This document shows, one piece after another, positions 16,446 to 25,327 of a DNA stretch of 64,000 nucleotides. Source of the stretch: Desulfobacter sp. (lineage in GTDB: Bacteria; Desulfobacterota; Desulfobacteria; Desulfobacterales; Desulfobacteraceae); contig CP054838.1 in assembly GCA_028768545.1 (NCBI GenBank), positions 3,211,001 through 3,275,000 on the forward strand, given 5' to 3'. A program made the position numbers and the translations under genes. Position 1 is the first letter of the stretch. Every line of letters starts with the position of its first letter. Under the pieces are notes generated by a model. The model made no database searches and was not told the origin of the DNA. It worked only from the letters and a program-made list of their open reading frames with translations.

Positions 16446-17327
16446 TTAATCCGAAGGCTGCCAAACCGTATCATGGAGCCTGTGCATGGCCTCAATTACC
16501 GGGTCATCTCGCCGGGCGTCAAGAAACGCAAACAATAAATCCACGCACAAAGGTTTTCCCTGCCAGATTGCAACCTGACCTTTATCATAGGCTGCTTTGG
16601 CTGCGCTTTTCTCCATAAAGCCCAGGCCGGCCCCTGCCCGGATCAATCCGATCATGGCCTCATCGTCGGCTTCCACCGCAGTGTTCAACTCCTTTATGCC
16701 CAGGTCAAAGTGTTGGCGAATAATTCGTCCCAGGCGGCATCCCTCTGTGTTGACCACCCAGGGAAGATCTTTAATATGATGAATATTTGCATTGTTAAGC
16801 TTCTGCTCCCAGTCTGCCGGCCCGGTCACCCAAAATTCAATCTTCCCAAGACTTCGGGTCGCAATCCCCGGGGCAACGGCAGCGTCCAAAAAGTAACCGC
16901 AGGCAATGGCTCCGGCCTTAAGGGCTTTTTCAACCCGGTGGGAAGACTTCTGGATCAACTGGAATTTCAATCCAGGATACATTATTTTCCCCGCCTCAAA
17001 CAAGCGGTTTACTCTCAGCAGATCGGGTTGGGCGTTCAGCCCTATTCTGACCTCGCCCATGGGGTTTCCCTTTAGTTTTTCAGCCTGATTGAAAAGATCC
17101 ACAGAGGACGCCAGCACTGTTTTTGCCTTTTCCAAAAGAACTTTCCCTTGGCCGGTAAGATGCATTCCTTTTTTGCTTCTTTTAAACAGAGCAATACCAA
17201 ATTCCTGTTCCAATGCCTTGATATGGGCGCTGACAGAAGGTTGACTCGTGTTCAGGCGGCAGGCTGCCCGGGTCAAGTGGCTCTCTTCGGCCACGGTCAC
17301 AAATGTACGCAGTTGGTATAATTCCAT
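16446..17327 (-). CDS. LysR-family transcriptional regulator
   Basis: 293 aa. The N-terminal helix-turn-helix is typical (MELYQLRTFVTVAEESHLT, AACRLNTSQPSVSAHIKALE, QEFGIALFKRSKKGMHLT). The effector domain starts near residue 90 (GEVRIGLNAQPDLLRV). It is transcribed alone. LysR proteins usually control a divergent neighbour; here the divergent frame at 17446 is a small unknown protein about 120 bp away. The ligand cannot be inferred from the sequence. Confidence 0.92.
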   Translation of the reverse strand: MELYQLRTFVTVAEESHLTRAACRLNTSQPSVSAHIKALEQEFGIALFKRSKKGMHLTGQGKVLLEKAKTVLASSVDLFNQAEKLKGNPMGEVRIGLNAQPDLLRVNRLFEAGKIMYPGLKFQLIQKSSHRVEKALKAGAIACGYFLDAAVAPGIATRSLGKIEFWVTGPADWEQKLNNANIHHIKDLPWVVNTEGCRLGRIIRQHFDLGIKELNTAVEADDEAMIGLIRAGAGLGFMEKSAAKAAYDKGQVAIWQGKPLCVDLLFAFLDARRDDPVIEAMHRLHDTVWQPSD

Positions 17328-17445
17328 GGGGTCCTTTTATCATCCATTTTTCCGAAGATATTTATCAGATCATACTATTATCTTTTTACCCTTAGTCAAC
17401 CTAATATCTTTTGTATTCTTTATCGCAAAAAGGAGATTTAAAACC

Positions 17446-17754
17446 ATGCACCCCATTATTTTAAGTTTTATGAACAAAGAACACATCAAAGATATCAAGG
17501 CGGAATTAAGCGTTGCCAGGCAAAAACAATCCGCACAAAAACCGGCCTGCTGCAAAGCGGGTTATGATCATCCCCCCCTTTTTGGGAAAAAAGGAGGTAC
17601 ACTGCAATATCCAGAAAATTGGCCACCTAAATTGCAGGATAACAAACAAATTGCCTGCAGGTTCTACAAATTAAACAAAGACCAAAGCCTGAAAAACCGT
17701 ATAGGTAAATTTCTGTCGTTTACAGCGGTTAGATTAGGTGCAAAAAAAATTTAA
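17446..17754 (+). CDS. small hypothetical protein
   Basis: 102 aa starting with MHPIILSFMNKEHIKDIKAE after AAAAGGAGA (9-nt spacing). The first 35 residues look like a genuine amphipathic helix. There is a Cys pair (PACCKAGYDHPPLFGKKGG) and a basic C-terminus. I recognise no family. The frame could be longer upstream but the ribosome site supports this start. A bidirectional terminator follows at 17798. Confidence 0.4.
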   Translation: MHPIILSFMNKEHIKDIKAELSVARQKQSAQKPACCKAGYDHPPLFGKKGGTLQYPENWPPKLQDNKQIACRFYKLNKDQSLKNRIGKFLSFTAVRLGAKKI

Positions 17755-17797
17755 AACCGCCCAAGACATACAACACAATCTACCCCATAAATAAAAC

Positions 17798-17824
17798 CGG
17801 GCAGGACCTTTTGGGTCCTGCCCG
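17798..17824. terminator. bidirectional terminator between convergent genes
   Basis: CGGGCAGGACC-TTTTG-GGTCCTGCCCG, an 11-bp perfect stem flanked by A-rich sequence on both sides. It serves the htrA transcript (minus) and the small ORF (plus). Confidence 0.9.
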
Positions 17825-17848
17825 AAAAAATATCTTACCTTAAAAGGC

Positions 17849-19261
17849 TTACTCTTTTACAAACCTGACCACAAAGACCCTTGAGTTGCCCCGCCTGAAC
17901 AACAAGTGGGCGGTATCCCCTTTTGGAATCTGACCCAGGACCATGGCATAGTCCCCCGGGGTGTTTATCTTTTTATGGTTCAGTTCAACCAGCAGGTCCC
18001 CTGGCCTGACACCGGATCTTTCCGCCAATGATCCGGGATTGATCTGGGAAACAACCAGTCCTTTGAGCCCCGTGGGAAATCCAAGGCGCTGGGCGGTTTT
18101 ATTGTCCAGTTCCTTGAACATGAACCCGAAATCATCATAACTGTTTGTTCCTGAAAATTGAGTATCCCCGACCTTGTCCGGTCTTTTGCCAAGCTTGACC
18201 TTGATGGTTTTTTCCTTTCCCTCACGGATCAATGCCACCTTGATCTTCTGGTCCGCTTTAAGATTGGCAATGGTGATGGTCAAATCCCTGGAGGAATTGA
18301 TTTCTTTGCCGTTAATACTCATGATCACGTCACCCTGGCGGATCCCGGCCTCATGGGCGGGATTATCTTCATAGGCTTTGGCCACATAAACCCCCTGGCC
18401 GGGTTCAAGATTGTAGTATTCAGCCATTTCCTTGCTCACGTTCTGGATGGAAACCCCCAGCCATCCCCTGGAAACATGGCTGGATTCGGTGAGCTGATCA
18501 ATGATGCCCGTGGCCATATCAGAGGGGATGGCAAAACCTATGCCCTGGCCGGATTTCACAATGGCCGTGTTGATGCCGATGACCTCGCCATCCAGGTTGA
18601 GCAAAGGCCCCCCGGAATTGCCCGGATTGATCGAGGCATCGGTCTGGATAAAATCATCATAAGGGCCTGACCCGATGATCCTGCCCTTGGCAGAAATAAT
18701 GCCGGCAGTAACGGTCTGCTCAAGACCGAAAGGAGAACCGATGGCCACCACCCAGGAGCCCACCTCAGCATCTTGGGAAGATCCGAATTTAAGGGGTAAA
18801 AGCCCTTTTGCTTCAATCTTGATCAGGGCAAGATCGGTCATGGCATCCGCCCCGATGATCTTGGCATCATATTCCTTGTTGTTGTGAAGAATGACCTTGA
18901 TCTCGTCGGCATCCTTGATCACATGGTTGTTGGTGACAATATATCCTTTTTTATCAATGATAAATCCAGAGCCAAGACTGCGCTCGGTGCGGCTTCTCGG
19001 CTGCTGATTAAAAAAAGGTCCGAAAAATTTTTCCATGTCCTGCTGGTTTCCCCCGAAAGGAGAACCGAAAAAATGCTGAAATACCCGTCCCCCGCCCTGA
19101 ATGGTTTTAACGGTCTGGATATTGACTACCCCCGGCTTTGCCTGGTCTGCCAGAGCTGAAAACCCCGCAGGCACCATGGGCACTGAGGCCTGGGCAATGG
19201 CAGGAAGAAGCGCTATACAGAAAAGCCCTGCAATCATTATTATTTTTTTTATCTGTCTCAT
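17849..19261 (-). CDS. degP: periplasmic serine protease/chaperone of the DegP/HtrA family
   Basis: 470 aa. Signal peptide residues 1-26 (MRQIKKIIMIAGLFCIALLP, cleavage AQA-S). Trypsin-like domain with catalytic triad His113 (TNNHVI), Asp143 (TDLALIK) and Ser216 (GNSGGPL). Two PDZ domains follow (about 275-365 and 385-465). It degrades or refolds misfolded periplasmic proteins. The start at 19261 is chosen because AGGAGG lies 5 nt upstream and the signal peptide begins there. It sits directly downstream of an OmpR-type regulator and sensor kinase, a common envelope-stress arrangement, so control by that pair is likely. Confidence 0.95.
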   Translation of the reverse strand: MRQIKKIIMIAGLFCIALLPAIAQASVPMVPAGFSALADQAKPGVVNIQTVKTIQGGGRVFQHFFGSPFGGNQQDMEKFFGPFFNQQPRSRTERSLGSGFIIDKKGYIVTNNHVIKDADEIKVILHNNKEYDAKIIGADAMTDLALIKIEAKGLLPLKFGSSQDAEVGSWVVAIGSPFGLEQTVTAGIISAKGRIIGSGPYDDFIQTDASINPGNSGGPLLNLDGEVIGINTAIVKSGQGIGFAIPSDMATGIIDQLTESSHVSRGWLGVSIQNVSKEMAEYYNLEPGQGVYVAKAYEDNPAHEAGIRQGDVIMSINGKEINSSRDLTITIANLKADQKIKVALIREGKEKTIKVKLGKRPDKVGDTQFSGTNSYDDFGFMFKELDNKTAQRLGFPTGLKGLVVSQINPGSLAERSGVRPGDLLVELNHKKINTPGDYAMVLGQIPKGDTAHLLFRRGNSRVFVVRFVKE

Positions 19262-19338
19262 AACAAACCTCCTTAAAGCTAAATTTATAGATTGGCCGTG
19301 TTTTAACGTAACCTCACTATAATGCATAAAGATAATTT

Positions 19339-20778
19339 TTAAATGATCTCAAAGTGACGATATGGTAATCTAATACAAAAGACAGATCCGCCATAGTTGC
19401 GGTTTTCAACAAAAATCTCCCCCTTGTGCTGTTCCACAATGGTTTTGGCAAGACTCAAGCCCAAGCCCGTACCCTGGGTGGTTCTTGAAGACTCTGCCCT
19501 GAAAAACCGCTCAAAGATCTTTTCAAGGCAGTCAGGTTTAATTCCCGGTCCTGTGTCGGCCACCCGGATGGACACAAAAGATCTTTGGCCATCTGTGTCA
19601 GCTGTCAGGGATACCTGTACCTCACCTTTTTCAGGCGTATATTTCAAGGCATTGTCAACGATATTTGAAAAGGCCCGCTGGAGCATGGACGGATCTGCCT
19701 TGATCCTGATTTCTGGTTCGACCTTGTGGGTAAACCTAATCTGTTTATCCTCTGCTACGGGCACAAAAAGATCACAGGCATCGGAGACCAGAGAGCTTAA
19801 ATCCATGGGCACAAACTCAAAGGTCTCTTCACCGCCTTCTGCCCTTGAAATCACAAGCATGGTGTTGATCATGTCCAAAAGCCTGTCAGACTCTTCAATG
19901 GTGTTGGCGGCCATGGCCTCATAGGTTTCAATATCATCGGGCTTTGCCTGAATCAGAGCAAGCTCTGCAAATCCCCGGATCCGGGTCAGAGGACTTTTAA
20001 GGTCATGGGCAATGTTGTCACTTATTTCCCGGATGCTTTTCACCAATGCTGAAATCCTGTCCAGCATCCGGTTAAAGGTGACGGCCAACAGGTCAAGTTC
20101 ATCCTGGTTGCCGGTTTCAGGCACCCGCTGGTCAAGGTTGGACCCTTTAATGGTGCTGGCGGTACGGGTAATGGCAGCCACGCCGGAGAGGGCCTGGCGG
20201 GCCAGAAACATTCCGGAAACGGCTGAAAAAAAGATGACAAAGCCCATGGAAATGGAAAATATTTTTTTAAAGCTTGAAAGAAACCGGGAATGGGCGTTCA
20301 TGGCAAGGCCGGTATGGAGGATCACATTCTGGGCCACAAAGGCGTACATCATCCTGGCGTTCTGGTGATGCCCTGTCACCTTGACGGTTTTAAATACGGG
20401 CACCTGTTTGTGCATCAGCCTGTCCACGGAGTTATCGTCAATGCCCACATCTTTCCAATAGGACATGTGGGAGGAGGCAAACACCTCGCCTGTGGGATAG
20501 AGCAGCCTGAAAAAAATCTGTTTTTCCCCTGCAGCCTGGGCTTCGATCACAGCAAGATTCTGTGCGCCCACGATCCCGTTGCGCTGGATTGCCGTCCTGA
20601 AATACCCGGCCTTGTCCATGAGTTCCTGGTCAATCTGGTTTAATATGGTCTGGGTGGCTAGAAAATAAAACAGGGCAAACACCACACAGGAAGAAATGGA
20701 AAAAATGCCTGCATACCAGACCGTGAGCCTAAAGGCGATGGTTCTGAAAAAATCAGGCATTTTGAGTTTTAAGGACAT
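19339..20778 (-). CDS. membrane sensor histidine kinase (envelope-stress type)
   Basis: 479 aa. Two membrane helices (about 15-38 and 172-195) enclose a periplasmic sensor loop of about 130 residues. HAMP, HisKA (SDNIAHDLKSPLTRIRGF) and HATPase_c (NIVDNALKYTPEKG, DTGPGI, GTGLGLSLAK) follow. It resembles the CusS/heavy-metal and Cpx-like group. Its start overlaps the response-regulator gene by 26 bp, giving one operon in the order yjbQ-like, regulator, kinase, htrA. Given the htrA neighbour, a role in sensing misfolded or metal-damaged envelope proteins is plausible but inferred. Confidence 0.92.
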   Translation of the reverse strand: MSLKLKMPDFFRTIAFRLTVWYAGIFSISSCVVFALFYFLATQTILNQIDQELMDKAGYFRTAIQRNGIVGAQNLAVIEAQAAGEKQIFFRLLYPTGEVFASSHMSYWKDVGIDDNSVDRLMHKQVPVFKTVKVTGHHQNARMMYAFVAQNVILHTGLAMNAHSRFLSSFKKIFSISMGFVIFFSAVSGMFLARQALSGVAAITRTASTIKGSNLDQRVPETGNQDELDLLAVTFNRMLDRISALVKSIREISDNIAHDLKSPLTRIRGFAELALIQAKPDDIETYEAMAANTIEESDRLLDMINTMLVISRAEGGEETFEFVPMDLSSLVSDACDLFVPVAEDKQIRFTHKVEPEIRIKADPSMLQRAFSNIVDNALKYTPEKGEVQVSLTADTDGQRSFVSIRVADTGPGIKPDCLEKIFERFFRAESSRTTQGTGLGLSLAKTIVEQHKGEIFVENRNYGGSVFCIRLPYRHFEII

Positions 20779-21433
20779 ACCCTGCCCCCCGCACCGTATG
20801 GATGAGCTTAATTGGATATCCCTTGTCTATTTTATCCCGAAGGCGGCAGATCCTTGCCTCCACCACATTGGTCATGGGATCAAAATTATAGTTCCACACA
20901 TGCTCCATAATCATGGTCTTGGACACCACCCGCTCCCGGTTCCGAATCAGATACTCAAGCAGGGAAAACTCTAAAGGCTGTAAATCAAGCAGGTCTTGTC
21001 CCCGCCGGACCTGGCGCTTGACAATATCCACGCTCAAATCAGCATAGGTCAAAGAAACCGGCTCGGTCTGGTTTCCCGCCCTTCTGATCAAGGCCTGAAC
21101 CCGGGCCTGAAGCTCTGAAAAAGAAAAGGGTTTGGTCAGATAATCATCGGCACCTGCCTCAAGGCCTTTGATCCGATCTCCCACCCTCCCCCTTGCACTC
21201 AGGACAATAATGGGGGTATTTTTCCCTTTGGCCCTCAACTTTTCAATCAAGGAAAACCCGTCCATCTCCGGCAGCATAATATCAACGATCAGCGTGTCAT
21301 AATCCACGCCCAATGCCATATCAAGGCCTTCAATGCCGGTTTGTGCATGGTCCACGGCAAAGCCTGCGGACCGCAGCCCCTTTTCAACAAAAGAGGCTAT
21401 TTTCTCATCATCTTCCACCAATAACAATCTCAT
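20753..21433 (-). CDS. OmpR-family response regulator
   Basis: 226 aa. Receiver domain with VEDDE and phospho-acceptor Asp51 (TLIVDIMLPEMDGF), Lys in YLTKPFSF. A winged-helix DNA-binding domain follows (LDLQPLEFSLLEYLIRNRER, EHVWNYNFDPMTNVVEARIC, RLRDKID, VRGAGYVL). It is translationally coupled to the kinase gene. The probable target is the downstream htrA gene and possibly its own operon. Confidence 0.94.
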   Translation of the reverse strand: MRLLLVEDDEKIASFVEKGLRSAGFAVDHAQTGIEGLDMALGVDYDTLIVDIMLPEMDGFSLIEKLRAKGKNTPIIVLSARGRVGDRIKGLEAGADDYLTKPFSFSELQARVQALIRRAGNQTEPVSLTYADLSVDIVKRQVRRGQDLLDLQPLEFSLLEYLIRNRERVVSKTMIMEHVWNYNFDPMTNVVEARICRLRDKIDKGYPIKLIHTVRGAGYVLKTQNA

Positions 21434-21443
21434 GTAATCTATC

Positions 21444-21860
21444 CTATTCCCCGATGATTTTTACCAGAACTCTTTTTTTGCGTTTCCCGTCAAACTCACC
21501 GTAAAAAATCTGCTCCCAGGTGCCAAAATCCAGTTTCCCGTCGGTCAAGGCAACCACGACCTCCCTGCCCATGACCTGCCGTTTCATATGGGCATCGGCA
21601 TTGTCTTCTCCCACATTGTGCCGGTATTGGCCCACCGGGGCATGGGGCGCAAGTTTTTCAAGCCAGAGATCATAGTCGTGGTGAAGCCCTGCCTCGTCGT
21701 CATTGATAAAAACAGAGGCCGTAATATGCATGGCATTGCAGAGCACCAGCCCGTTTTGAATCTGACTTTGTTCAACACAACGTTCAATTTCCGGGGTAAT
21801 ATTAATAAAGGCCCGCCGTGTAGGGATCTCAAACCAGAGTTCCTTTCGATAATGCTTCAT
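21444..21860 (-). CDS. YjbQ/UPF0047 family protein
   Basis: 138 aa, typical length. Conserved features are IENGLVL-type sequence ([20 protein letters not shown]), [58 protein letters not shown] and the C-terminal RVLVKIIGE. The His and Asp residues are those conserved in the family, some members of which have weak thiamine-phosphate synthase activity; the physiological role is unsettled. It is the first gene of the operon with the OmpR regulator (10-bp gap). Confidence 0.9.
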   Translation of the reverse strand: MKHYRKELWFEIPTRRAFINITPEIERCVEQSQIQNGLVLCNAMHITASVFINDDEAGLHHDYDLWLEKLAPHAPVGQYRHNVGEDNADAHMKRQVMGREVVVALTDGKLDFGTWEQIFYGEFDGKRKKRVLVKIIGE

Positions 21861-21950
21861 TTTATATCCTTAAATTCAGTTTAATTTGGATTCAAATCCA
21901 TTGTACGAATCATCCCGCCCAGGCAAATAGTAGTATACGTCTCCTGGTTT

Positions 21951-21964
21951 AATCAATATTGATT
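21951..21964. promoter_or_regulatory. 14-bp palindrome in a divergent promoter region
   Basis: AATCAATATTGATT, perfect, midway between the divergent YjbQ-family and small membrane protein genes. It is A/T-rich, so chance occurrence is possible. No regulator assigned. Confidence 0.3.
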
Positions 21965-22039
21965 TGATTTTTTTGTATTAAAACGATACCCTCTTCGCTT
22001 AATTTAAACCAAATTGATGTGTAGATTAAAGGATAATTA

Positions 22040-22276
22040 ATGAAATATTTCTGGTGGGTTACCCAGGTTCTAATGCTCATGGTATCCATATTTTTTCTGG
22101 TATTCAGCATTGATCTGCTCAGAGCGTCCTACAGCCTGAAAGATCCCTTTAATTTCATCATGACCTTTTTTGCTGCAAGTTTTATTATCACGATCAGTCT
22201 GGCTTTAGGAGTCAGTTTTCTGATCAAAATGATCCGGGTCTTTCGTCAGATTAAAAATAGCCCGGCCAAGAATTAA
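22040..22276 (+). CDS. small two-helix membrane protein
   Basis: 78 aa with two hydrophobic segments (about 5-25 and 40-65) and a basic C-terminal tail (MIRVFRQIKNSPAKN). The start follows AAAGGATAA. No family recognised. It lies 5 bp before the ABC-F gene and is probably co-transcribed with it. Confidence 0.65.
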   Translation: MKYFWWVTQVLMLMVSIFFLVFSIDLLRASYSLKDPFNFIMTFFAASFIITISLALGVSFLIKMIRVFRQIKNSPAKN

Positions 22277-22281
22277 AGCCT

Positions 22282-24096
22282 ATGTCTGTATTGATCTCTT
22301 TAACAAATGTGACAAAAGCCTATGGGGATGACACCCTGTTTTCCGATCTCAGCTTTGATGTAAAATCCGGAGAAAAGCTCGGACTCATCGGCATGAACGG
22401 CTCGGGCAAGTCCACCCTGCTCAAACTTATATGCAAACGCTCTTTGCCCGACGAAGGGGAGTTGAGCCTCGCCCTGGGAGAAAACCTGGTATACCTTGCC
22501 CAGGAAGACCCGTTTGAGTTGGAAAAAACCATCGAGCAAATATTGTATCAAAGCCTATCCCATCAACCCATTGACGACAAAGAACGCCACAGACGGGTCA
22601 GCCAGGCCCTGGGCAAAGGCAAATTTGCAGATGCAAACATAAAAATCAAACACCTTTCCGGGGGGTGGCGCAAACGGCTGGCCATTACCCGGGCCCTTTG
22701 CATGGGTCCTGATCTTCTGCTTTTGGACGAACCCACCAACCATCTGGACATTGAAGGCATTCTCTGGCTTGAAAAAATGCTTCAGGCGGCAAGATTCTCC
22801 TTTATCCTTGTCAGCCATGACCGAACCTTTCTGGAAAATGTCTGCTCCCATACCATGGAAATCGGACGGTATTATGAAGGGGGATATTTTAAAATCCTGG
22901 GCCAGTATAAAAAATTTGAACAGGAAAGAGAAAAATACCTGGATGCCCAGGTCAAACAGCAGGCCTCTTTGGCCTCTAAAATGAGGCGGGAAGATGAATG
23001 GCTCAGACAGGGAGCCAAGGCCAGGACAACCAAGGCCAAATACAGAATTGACCAGGCAGGGGAACTCAGAAAAAAGCTTGGGCTTATCAAGGAAAGAAAC
23101 CAGCAGACCGCCAAGGTCAACATTGATTTTTCAGGCACGGGCCGCCAGACCCGAAAGCTGCTCAGGGTCCACAATTTAGGCAAGGCATTCGAGGGAACCC
23201 AGCTCTTTTCAAATATTACCTTTGAACTGGGCCCCAAATTTTGTTTAGGAATTGTCGGGGAAAACGGCTCGGGCAAGTCCACCTTTTTATCCCTGGTGGA
23301 ACGGACCTTGGAACCGGATCAGGGCACGGTCAAGTGGGTAGAAAACCTCAGGATTGCCGCCTTTCACCAGGACCGGACTCAGATTGATCCAAATATCTCC
23401 CTAAGGGATGCGCTCAACCCTGCCGGAGGCGATAGCGTAAACTACAAGGACCAGTCGATCCATGTGGTCAGCTGGGCCAAACGGTTTTTGTTCATGCCGG
23501 ATCAATTGGACATGCCGGTAAAAAGGCTTTCCGGCGGCGAAAAGGCCAGAATCATCCTGGCCAACCTCATGCTTGAACCCTGTGATATCCTCTTGCTGGA
23601 TGAACCCACAAATGACCTGGATATCCTGTCTTTGGAGGTTCTTGAAAATTCCATCAGAGAATTTCCAGGGGCTGTGATCATTGTCTCCCATGACCGGTAT
23701 CTCATGGACAGGGTCTGCCATCGTATGCTTTTTCTGGATAAAAAAAAGGCCCCGGCATTTTACCAGAATTTTGACCAGATCCTTGCGGCCAGGCACACAG
23801 CCAAGCCGTCCAAGCCTGTTAAAAAACAGGTTGAAAATCAAAAACCAAAAGAAAAACCTGTTTTTTCCTACAAAGACAAATATGAGCTCGAACATATTGA
23901 AGATAAAATTCTCCAGGCCGAGGCCGTGGTGGAAGACCTGAGTCAAAAAGTCCAAGCCCCTTATGTGATCCGGGATACGCTTCTGCTGACCCAAACCTGT
24001 GCCCTTCTTGAACAGGCAGAATCACAGGTGCAAGACTTGTACGCACGATGGGAAACACTTGAAGCAAAAAAACAAGCGGCACAGGAAAACAAATAA
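22282..24096 (+). CDS. uup: ABC-F family ATPase (Uup-like)
   Basis: 604 aa with two ABC domains and no membrane part. Domain 1 has Walker A GMNGSGKST and signature LSGGWRKRLA. Domain 2 has GENGSGKST and LSGGEKARI, with Walker B LLLDEPTN in both. The P-tIM linker lies between them, and a charged C-terminal coiled coil (about 520-600) is typical of Uup. ABC-F proteins act on the ribosomal E site or on DNA replication and transposon excision (Uup). The start ATG 22282 begins the conserved strand MSVLISLTNVTKAYG. Confidence 0.92.
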   Translation: MSVLISLTNVTKAYGDDTLFSDLSFDVKSGEKLGLIGMNGSGKSTLLKLICKRSLPDEGELSLALGENLVYLAQEDPFELEKTIEQILYQSLSHQPIDDKERHRRVSQALGKGKFADANIKIKHLSGGWRKRLAITRALCMGPDLLLLDEPTNHLDIEGILWLEKMLQAARFSFILVSHDRTFLENVCSHTMEIGRYYEGGYFKILGQYKKFEQEREKYLDAQVKQQASLASKMRREDEWLRQGAKARTTKAKYRIDQAGELRKKLGLIKERNQQTAKVNIDFSGTGRQTRKLLRVHNLGKAFEGTQLFSNITFELGPKFCLGIVGENGSGKSTFLSLVERTLEPDQGTVKWVENLRIAAFHQDRTQIDPNISLRDALNPAGGDSVNYKDQSIHVVSWAKRFLFMPDQLDMPVKRLSGGEKARIILANLMLEPCDILLLDEPTNDLDILSLEVLENSIREFPGAVIIVSHDRYLMDRVCHRMLFLDKKKAPAFYQNFDQILAARHTAKPSKPVKKQVENQKPKEKPVFSYKDKYELEHIEDKILQAEAVVEDLSQKVQAPYVIRDTLLLTQTCALLEQAESQVQDLYARWETLEAKKQAAQENK

Positions 24097-24099
24097 AGA

Positions 24100-24615
24100 T
24101 TATCCCGGAGAATCCCCCATGTAATCCACAAGTTTTCCCGTGGTGTTACGAAGGCGCTGGCTGATGAGTTTGGAAATTTTCCACAAAAGCTGAACCCCGA
24201 GTTTTGGATCATCTTCGGTCAGCTGGATCAGATGTTCTTCCCGCATGAAAAAAATAATGGTCTCTTTTGCGGCAATTCCGGATGCGGACCTGGGTTCCCC
24301 GTCAATCAGGGACATCTCCCCAAAGGTCTGGGAACTTTTCAGGGTGGTCACTTTTGTATTTTCCTTGATGATATCAATGGCCCCTTTGACGATAATCCCG
24401 AGACTCTTGTCCATCTCCCCTTCCTTGAACACAATGGCACCGGGTTTAGCCATGACCGGATCAATGTAAAGACAGATTTTCTTGATATGATTCCAGGAAA
24501 ATTCATTGGCCCATTTGGTCTTTTCAAGTATCTGGGCATACTTGGCATATTTTTCCGCATTCATTTTCTTCTGGGATTTGGACGTAATGATCTCTCCATC
24601 GATTATGGGGTCCAC
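24100..24615 (-). CDS. cyclic-nucleotide-binding-domain protein
   Basis: 171 aa with a single CNB domain. The beta-roll includes GAIVFKEGEMDKSLGIIVKG and the phosphate-binding cassette FGEMSLIDGEPRSASGIA retains the key Glu and Arg. No DNA-binding or kinase domain is present. The N-terminal 45 residues are charged and helical. It is a stand-alone sensor of the CRP fold whose partner is unknown. It is convergent with the ABC-F gene, separated by 3 bp. Confidence 0.85.
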   Translation of the reverse strand: MDPIIDGEIITSKSQKKMNAEKYAKYAQILEKTKWANEFSWNHIKKICLYIDPVMAKPGAIVFKEGEMDKSLGIIVKGAIDIIKENTKVTTLKSSQTFGEMSLIDGEPRSASGIAAKETIIFFMREEHLIQLTEDDPKLGVQLLWKISKLISQRLRNTTGKLVDYMGDSPG

Positions 24616-24720
24616 ATGGCTCTAATTGTAAGGGGTTAACTCGGGGTTGTCAATCTTTTGAAATAGAGGATCAATACCATTTTAAATGTTCAATCCTTAG
24701 CGCCTGGATATTTCACGAAT

Positions 24721-24841
24721 CGATTTTATTTTGGCTGCAGGCATCAGGCCGTGAAGCCCTATTGAATCTACTGCCAACGGTCTGCAACAACGCAGATGAG
24801 ATAAAATCGGTTCGCCCCAAGGGTGACTAGCCTTGGAATTG
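24721..24841. ncRNA. candidate structured RNA element
   Basis: Nested pairing is visible. CGATTTTAT (24721-24729) pairs with ATAAAATCG (24801-24809), and the helix extends with G-U pairs. Inside are TTGGC/GCCAA (24731-24735 with 24773-24777) and TCTGC/GCAGA (24781-24785 with 24792-24796), a three-way-junction layout. A further hairpin CCAAGG/CCTTGG (24817-24836) follows. No reading frame covers it. Strand, ends and function are unknown; a palindromic DNA remnant is the alternative. Confidence 0.35.
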
Positions 24842-24899
24842 GTTTGGTAAGCAATTATAACTTGTTGTATTTAAAATAATTAATATCCAATCCCCTCAA

Positions 24900-24940
24900 A
24901 TTGTCAGTTTCTGACCTTCAGGTATGAAATATTCGGCTAG
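24900..24940 (-). repeat. diverged copy of the dispersed repeat (copy D)
   Basis: The minus strand carries CATACCTGAAGGTCAGAAAC, matching the core of the repeats at 49444-49562, 54854-54957 and 56170-56277. The rest of 24842-25126 shows no supported gene; a 64-residue minus frame (24896-25090) partly consists of this repeat. Confidence 0.4.
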
Positions 24941-25126
24941 TACAGAATCTGCTTGAGGCGGCAGGCCGGCCAGGCCTAAGATCTCACAAAAGAACAAACA
25001 TCTGGCCGGTATTGGCTGGCTTTTGATCTTTGCACGCAAAAGAATATAGCTGTTTTTTTTAACCCGGCCAGATTGAAAAAACGTTGCCAATTCTAAATTT
25101 TGCCGGGATTTGCAAGATACAGGGCC

Positions 25127-25291
25127 TTACTCTTTGATAATAAACTCATCCAGTTTAGCAAAAAGGGTGTCAGGCCATTTTTCAGCTGTTAAAAATATTT
25201 CTTTTTCTTCTTGGGTCAGGCTCTCTTTGACTGCCGGCGGAAGGCTTTCAAAGGCAATCTTTCTCTCTTTTTGATTTTTTTTATCCATCAT
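25127..25291 (-). CDS. small acidic protein at the end of the rsmE operon
   Basis: 54 aa (53 if the second of two consecutive ATGs is used), MMDKKNQKERKIAFESLPPA then VKESLTQEEKEIFLTAEKWP. The start follows AGGATAA and lies 36 bp after rsmE. The composition (charged, amphipathic, no shift in codon use) looks like real coding sequence. No family recognised. Confidence 0.55.
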   Translation of the reverse strand: MMDKKNQKERKIAFESLPPAVKESLTQEEKEIFLTAEKWPDTLFAKLDEFIIKE

Positions 25292-25327
25292 TTTATCCTA
25301 TAAATTTAAAAAATTGGGGCTTTAAAC

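Noticed and set aside
24896..25090. 64-codon minus-strand frame as a small protein gene
   Set aside because: Part of its coding is the dispersed repeat core, and similar pseudo-peptides arise from the other repeat copies, so it is probably not a gene.
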